In this document: positions 57,453 to 64,000 of the stretch, one piece after another
Layout of the letters: every line of letters begins with the position of its first letter
Numbering within the stretch: position 1 is the stretch's first letter
From: Sulfurihydrogenibium azorense Az-Fu1
GTDB lineage: Bacteria; Aquificota; Aquificia; Aquificales; Hydrogenothermaceae
DNA: 64,000 bases
Assembly: GCF_000021545.1 (NCBI RefSeq)
Contig: NC_012438.1
Location: 248,001-312,000, forward strand
Direction of reading: 5' to 3'
Program-made: the position numbers and the translations under genes
The notes under the pieces: model-generated
Database searches by the model: none
What the model was told of the DNA's origin: nothing
Seen by the model: the letters and a program-made list of their open reading frames with translations, nothing else

Positions 57453-58058
57453 ATGGCTACAGCTTCAATAAAAAAGAAAAAAAGTAAAGTAAAAATTCCG
57501 GATTACCTTGTTTACGAAATATTAGATAATAAAAAAATTTACTACAAAAACTACGAAAAGGTTCTTTCTGGACAGCTGCCAAAGGAGGCTGTAATGGGAA
57601 GCAGTGATTTACAAGCATGGATAGTGGATCTGATCACAAAATTTTTACACTTAAACTTAGATTACAAAAAATATAAAGTTTTTCCTAACGAAGTAGGATA
57701 CTACTACACAAAAACCAGAAAAGGAAAGTGGCTAAACCTTGACATTGCAATAGTAAGCAGAGAAAAATTAAAAAAACCACAAGGCACATACTTAAAAGTC
57801 CCACCTGAGGTTGTTATTGAAGTAGATACAAAAGCTGATTTATCAGAGATAGGAGATGAGTACTTTTTCTTAAAAACAAAAAAACTTTTAGAAAGTGGAG
57901 TTAAAAAAGTTATATGGATATACACTCAAGCAAAGAAAATTATGGTAGCGCAAGAAGATAAAGAGTGGAAAATTGTAGACTGGAATTACGACATAGAAAT
58001 AATTGACGGTATAATATTTAATCTTGAAAAGAAATTAGAAGAAGATTTAAAAACATAA
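57453..58058 (+). CDS. Uma2-family (DUF820) nuclease-like protein, copy 2
   Basis: A 201-residue paralogue of the preceding gene with the same layout: IYYKNYEKVLSG, AVMGSSDLQAWIV, LNLDIAIVSR and PPEVVIEVDTKADL. The ATG at 57453 follows GGAGGAAA and is preferred over the longer frame from 57423. Gene spacing to wbpA is 15 bases with AAGGAGG. Confidence 0.78.
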   Translation: MATASIKKKKSKVKIPDYLVYEILDNKKIYYKNYEKVLSGQLPKEAVMGSSDLQAWIVDLITKFLHLNLDYKKYKVFPNEVGYYYTKTRKGKWLNLDIAIVSREKLKKPQGTYLKVPPEVVIEVDTKADLSEIGDEYFFLKTKKLLESGVKKVIWIYTQAKKIMVAQEDKEWKIVDWNYDIEIIDGIIFNLEKKLEEDLKT

Positions 58059-58073
58059 AAGGAGGAATTTTAG

Positions 58074-59393
58074 ATGGATGTAAACCAATTTAAAAAAGGG
58101 AATCCAGAAAAAATAGCCATTATAGGTCTTGGATACGTAGGATTACCACTAGCAGTCTTATTCGACACAAAGTATAATGTAATCGGGTACGATATAAACC
58201 CACAAAGAATAAAAGAGCTGAAAGAGGGATACGATAGAACAAAAGAAGTAGAACCTGAAAAACTAAAAAATTGTCAAATAGATTTTACAGACAACCCAGA
58301 AAAAATATCCCAAGCAAAAGTAATAATCGTTACAGTCCCAACCCCTATAGACGAGTACAACATTCCAGACTTAAGACCAATACTCTCAGCTTCTAAGACA
58401 GTTGGAAGATATATGAAAAAAGGTAGTATAGTTGTATACGAATCAACTGTGTATCCCGGACTAACGGAAGAAGAGTGTGTACCGATATTAGAAAAAGAAA
58501 GTGGCTTAAAGTGGAAAGAAGACTTTAATGTAGGATACTCTCCTGAAAGAGTGAACCCCGGAGATAAACAGCACACAATAGATAAAATAAAAAAAGTAGT
58601 AGCCGGAGACACACCTGAAATAACAGAATTTTTAGCTAAGCTCTATGGAGAAGTAATAACAGCAGGAATACACAAAGCACCAGACATAAAAACAGCAGAA
58701 GCTGCAAAAGTAATAGAAAACACTCAAAGAGATTTAAACATAGCACTAATGAACGAACTATCAATAATATTTAACAAAATGGGAATAGATACAAAAGAGG
58801 TTTTAGAAGCTGCATCAACCAAGTGGAACTTTTTAAGGTTTGAACCGGGGTTGGTTGGCGGCCATTGTATTGGCATTGACCCGTACTACCTAACCTTCAA
58901 AGCCCAAGCAATAGGCTACCATCCGGAAGTAATACTAGCCGGAAGAAGAATAAACGACTACATGGGTAAGTACGTAGCAGAAAATACAGTTAAGAAATTA
59001 ATAAAAGCCGGAAAACCGGTAAAAGGAAATAAAGTACTAATACTAGGACTGACCTTTAAAGAAAACATATCAGACATAAGAAACACGAAAGTTATAGATG
59101 TTTACAACGAACTAAAAGAGTACGGTGTAGATGTCTATATCTACGACCCCTACGCATACCCGGATGAAGTAAAACACGAGTACGGTATAGAACTGTTAGA
59201 CAACATAGAAAAACACACACCATACGACGCTGTAATAGTAGCAGTAAAACACAAACCATTTATTGAAGAATTAGACTTTAAACAGTACAAAAAACTAATG
59301 AATAACGGCGGAGCTCCAATCTTAATAGATGTAAAAGGAATGTACAACAAAGAAAAAGCACTAAAAGAAGGCTTTTTATACTGGAGGTTATAA
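58074..59393 (+). CDS. wbpA: UDP-N-acetylhexosamine 6-dehydrogenase (WbpA-like)
   Basis: A 439-residue nucleotide-sugar dehydrogenase of the long type. NAD motif IGLGYVGLPLAVLFD, VTVPTPIDEYNIPDL, VYESTVYPGLTEEECVPILE and the catalytic Cys in GLVGGHCIGIDPYYL are typical of UDP-GlcNAc/GalNAc C6 dehydrogenases (WbpA, WbpO, TviB). With WbpB, WbpE and WbpD homologues downstream it fits the first step to a diacetamido-uronic acid. Confidence 0.9.
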   Translation: MDVNQFKKGNPEKIAIIGLGYVGLPLAVLFDTKYNVIGYDINPQRIKELKEGYDRTKEVEPEKLKNCQIDFTDNPEKISQAKVIIVTVPTPIDEYNIPDLRPILSASKTVGRYMKKGSIVVYESTVYPGLTEEECVPILEKESGLKWKEDFNVGYSPERVNPGDKQHTIDKIKKVVAGDTPEITEFLAKLYGEVITAGIHKAPDIKTAEAAKVIENTQRDLNIALMNELSIIFNKMGIDTKEVLEAASTKWNFLRFEPGLVGGHCIGIDPYYLTFKAQAIGYHPEVILAGRRINDYMGKYVAENTVKKLIKAGKPVKGNKVLILGLTFKENISDIRNTKVIDVYNELKEYGVDVYIYDPYAYPDEVKHEYGIELLDNIEKHTPYDAVIVAVKHKPFIEELDFKQYKKLMNNGGAPILIDVKGMYNKEKALKEGFLYWRL

Positions 59394-59394
59394 G

Positions 59395-59604
59395 ATGAGC
59401 ATTGATAGTAAAGAGTTAAGACTTGATGTTTTACCAGAAGAAGGAAAAAAGGAACTTCTTGATTTTTATGAATTTTTACTGCAAAAATATGGAATATCAG
59501 TAAGGAGGGAAAGTAAAAAGAATATAAAGGAATTTATAGGCATCATAAAATTATCTAAAGAACCGTTGAGATATCAAGAAGAAATGCGTAAAGAGTGGGA
59601 ATAG
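59395..59604 (+). CDS. Small antitoxin-like protein, 69 residues
   Basis: Starts MSIDSKELRLDVLPEEGKKE and has LLDFYEFLLQKYG, resembling the helical DUF2281-type antitoxin fragments that follow toxin genes. It is one base after wbpA and precedes decayed MNT/HEPN genes. No toxin with an intact frame follows directly, so it may be an orphan. Confidence 0.55.
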   Translation: MSIDSKELRLDVLPEEGKKELLDFYEFLLQKYGISVRRESKKNIKEFIGIIKLSKEPLRYQEEMRKEWE

Positions 59605-59607
59605 TTT

Positions 59608-59775
59608 ATGAACTATAATAATTCTTGGAGTGAATTTAGAAAAGTTAGAAACTTGTTAGCCCACGATTATCCTGATGAGATAGAAGAAAAAATTGAAGCT
59701 ATAAATTATTTAATAGAAAAAACACCATTACTAATAGATGTGGTGAAAAAAATTGAAAATAAGATTAAAAGATAA
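59608..59775 (+). pseudogene. Short HEPN (HepT-like) fragment, 55 residues
   Basis: The frame starts MNYNNSWSEFRKVRNLLAHD and keeps R14-x4-H19-x-Y21, the HepT motif, but it is less than half the length of HepT and lacks the N-terminal helices. It probably is the remnant of a HEPN toxin gene. The frameshifted MNT gene behind it supports a decaying pair. Confidence 0.6.
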
Positions 59776-60042
59776 AGAGATAGAACTTATTAAAAAAGTT
59801 GCTACAGATATTTTTGGTAAATGTGATATATACATATTTGGAAGTAGATTAAAAGATAAAAAAGAGGAGATATAGATATTTTTATAATTCCGGAAGAAAA
59901 AAGTAATTTATTTGAAAAAAAATTAAAACTATCTTCAAAATTAGAAAGATTATTAGAAAAACCTGTTGATGTTATAGTAAGTAGAGATAAAAATAGAGAA
60001 ATTGAAAAGGAAGCTTTAAAAGGAGTAAAAATAACAGAATAA
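59753..60042 (+). pseudogene. Frameshifted MNT nucleotidyltransferase
   Basis: From a TTG at 59753 the frame reads to IFGSRLKDKKEEI and then stops (TAG) inside the active-site motif. The next frame continues GDIDIFIIPEEKSN to a normal end at 60040-60042. Loss of one G in an expected GGAGGA, right after an A6 run, explains it. A -1 slip on that run would also restore the frame, so programmed frameshifting is a minor alternative. Confidence 0.72.
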
Positions 60043-60135
60043 AAACACTTGAAATGTTTAAAAATACAGCTTTAATTATTTACAAAGCAACTGTAGAGTA
60101 AATTTTATCTATTAACTACTGTGGAGGCATGAGAT

Positions 60136-62459
<2,324 letters not shown>

Positions 62460-62463
<4 letters not shown>

Positions 62464-62705
62464 AAATTATAATTAATGTTTTAAACGAGGAAATTTTAGA
62501 TAATTTACTATGGTTGTTAAAACATTTTGAAAAAGATGGTGTAGAAATTATTAAAAGTGAAGAAGATAAAGAAGAGTGGAGTGATGAGTATATTGAAAAA
62601 AATTGGAAAGAAATAGGTATGAAAACAAACTCAGTAGATTTTGATGATGATGAGAAACTTTACGAAGCTGTAGGAGAGTTTTATAATGAGAAATATTCTG
62701 ATTGA
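62460..62705 (+). CDS. Acidic antitoxin-like protein, 81 residues
   Basis: A small acidic protein beginning MKIIINVLNEEILDNLLWLL and ending FYNEKYSD. Its stop overlaps by 20 bases the start of the PIN-domain frame, the classic antitoxin-toxin arrangement. It overlaps wbpD by 4 bases, so the pair is embedded in the sugar operon. No DNA-binding motif recognised. Confidence 0.62.
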
Positions 62706-64000
62706 TTTAAACATTCTTTTAGATTACTATGAAGAAAAAAGAAGAAAAAAGTTTCCTTATTCAGTAGAAGCTTTTGATTACTTGAAATACAAAGATTTTG
62801 CATTTGTATCTTCTTCATCTCTTGATAATTTTGTGTTTTTAAAGTATAAGTATATTTCAGATGCTTACCCAGATATGAAAAGACAGCATAAAATAAAAAT
62901 AGTTAATAATTTTTTAAAGGAGATTTTATCTTTTTTCAAGTTAGCTAAAACTCCTACCTATATAGAAAAAGATTGGGATGATATAGAAGATTCTTTATTA
63001 AGATCAAGTGCAAAAGCGATTAATGGTTTAATTTTAACAAGAGATGAAAATTTACTAAATGAATATCCTGATATCACTATATCTCCAAAAGAGTTTGTTG
63101 AAAAGTATGTAAAGGAAAATAAAAAAACAAATATTCCTATGTTAGACCTAACGAGAGAAACTTACTATATGTACCCAAAAATAGAAGAAAATATAGATAA
63201 AGTTATCAATAAATCCAATTTTATACTTGGAGATGAAGTAAAAAAACTTGAAGAAAAAGTAGCAAACTATATAGGGACAAAATACGCTGTTGGAGTATCT
63301 TCTGGAACAGATGCTCTTGTCTTGGCTTTAAGGGCTTTAGCTATAATAAGAAAGAAACAGGAGTACTGGAACAAGGACGACCTTATAATAACGACTCCTT
63401 TTACATTTACTGCAACTGGAGACTCAATACTCAGGAGTGGAGCCACACCTTTGTTTGTTGATATAGACTTAGAAAATTATACCATTGATACACAACTGAT
63501 AAAAAAAGCTCTTGACAAGTATTGTTCAAGGGTAAAAGGAATAGTTCCTGTTCATTTATACGGTCATCCTTGTAATATGGATGAAATTATGGATATTGCC
63601 AGAGAGTACAATCTTTTTGTAGTAGAAGATTGTGCTCAGAGTTTTGGTGCAAAATGGGATGGCAAGATGACAGGGTCTTTTGGTGATGTGGGATGTTTTA
63701 GCTTTTTTCCATCTAAGAATTTAGGTGGATTTGGCGACGGTGGAATGATAACGACAAAGGATGAAGAAATTGCTGAAGTTATTCGTATGCTACTAAAACA
63801 CGGTGGAAAGGATAAGTACAATGTAGACCATATTGGTTATAATGCAAGACTTGATACTATTCAGGCTGCAGTTTTACTGGCTAAAATGGAGTATATAGAT
63901 GAGTTTACAGAAAGAAGAAGAAAAATAGCAAACATCTATAATAACCATCTTAAAGGTTTAAACTGGCTAAAAACACCATCTGAACATCCAAGAGCTTACC
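62686..64000 (+). CDS. wbpE: PIN domain fused to WbpE-like aminotransferase (3' end outside window)
   Basis: One open frame runs to the window end. Residues 1-145 resemble a PIN nuclease: D7 in ILIDLNILLDYY, DDIEDSLL and LILTRDENLL supply the acidic positions. After a short linker the frame enters a DegT/DnrJ/EryC1 aminotransferase (PMLDLTRETYY, VSSGTDALVLAL, EDCAQSFGA), with the PLP Lys in FFPSKNLGGFGDGG. No stop or clear ribosome-binding site separates the two. The aminotransferase would act on the WbpB product. Nothing seen excludes internal initiation near ATG 63139. Confidence 0.85.
   Translation, partial: MRNILIDLNILLDYYEEKRRKKFPYSVEAFDYLKYKDFAFVSSSSLDNFVFLKYKYISDAYPDMKRQHKIKIVNNFLKEILSFFKLAKTPTYIEKDWDDIEDSLLRSSAKAINGLILTRDENLLNEYPDITISPKEFVEKYVKENKKTNIPMLDLTRETYYMYPKIEENIDKVINKSNFILGDEVKKLEEKVANYIGTKYAVGVSSGTDALVLALRALAIIRKKQEYWNKDDLIITTPFTFTATGDSILRSGATPLFVDIDLENYTIDTQLIKKALDKYCSRVKGIVPVHLYGHPCNMDEIMDIAREYNLFVVEDCAQSFGAKWDGKMTGSFGDVGCFSFFPSKNLGGFGDGGMITTKDEEIAEVIRMLLKHGGKDKYNVDHIGYNARLDTIQAAVLLAKMEYIDEFTERRRKIANIYNNHLKGLNWLKTPSEHPRAY

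Noticed and set aside
60043-60135. Extra gene between the frameshifted MNT gene and the coiled-coil gene
   Set aside because: Only about 90 A+T-rich bases with no frame; probably the promoter/leader of the following gene.

Overview
The window looks like chromosome of a thermophilic, Gram-negative member of the Aquificota, most like Sulfurihydrogenibium or another Hydrogenothermaceae. I infer this from the strong A+T bias, the Lys/Glu/Ile-rich proteins, an Aquificota-like set of respiratory genes (nuoH-N, and a Rieske/cytochrome b/diheme cytochrome c complex) and outer-membrane functions (waaF, lpxD, bamA, skp, LolCD). The genus is an inference; no 16S gene is present.

Layout. 1-1.4 kb: end of an OmpR-type response regulator and its histidine kinase, convergent with rpoZ. 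1.2-9.4 kb (minus): one run nuoH-I-J-K-L-M-N-gmk-rpoZ, the membrane half of complex I plus NuoI. 9.6-14.4 kb: hemW, a complete IS982-type insertion sequence, then petABC ending in a good terminator. 14.5-40.7 kb (plus): a long, tightly packed housekeeping run (DUF255 protein, SDR, MBL hydrolase, thiO, DUF507, plsC, ispH, rpsA, exchanger, accA, waaF, aminotransferase, nuclease-like protein, thioredoxin lipoprotein, moaE, trmFO, lolCD, clpC, bamA, skp, lpxD, mutS2). 40.7-43.4 kb: a compact type V CRISPR locus. 43.4-51 kb (minus): trpE, surE, tRNA-Pro(GGG), an HU/IHF protein, gamma-class carbonic anhydrase-like protein, queD, pyrK, bcp, hisIE, ugd and small membrane proteins. 51-55.7 kb: rph, purA, an agmatine deiminase, a lipoprotein and a Wzz-like protein. 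55.8-64 kb: a surface-polysaccharide island holding WbpA, WbpB, WbpD and WbpE homologues, interleaved with MNT/HEPN toxin-antitoxin genes (one intact, one decayed), a Uma2 pair, a duplicated PD-(D/E)XK-like gene and an antitoxin/PIN pair whose PIN domain is fused in frame to the WbpE-like aminotransferase.

The most interesting system is at 40.7-43.4 kb. A 543-residue TnpB/Cas12f-like RuvC protein is followed by about 180 bases of hairpin-rich sequence. That sequence ends in an anti-repeat able to pair over 14 bp with the CRISPR repeat, and then in a 15-base relic of the repeat's 3' half. A second structured segment with a possible pseudoknot follows, then nine identical 29-bp repeats with eight spacers. 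No cas1, cas2 or cas6 lies in the window. The last repeat ends on the base next to the trpE stop codon. This reads as a minimal effector + tracrRNA + array locus with an unusually short repeat whose 3' end looks like those of Cas6-processed arrays.

Other points for a second look: bamA and an MBL-fold gene appear to start at AUA and AUU codons; a terminator-like hairpin lies inside the bamA signal-peptide codons; and the insertion sequence has a hairpin that hides the transposase Shine-Dalgarno.
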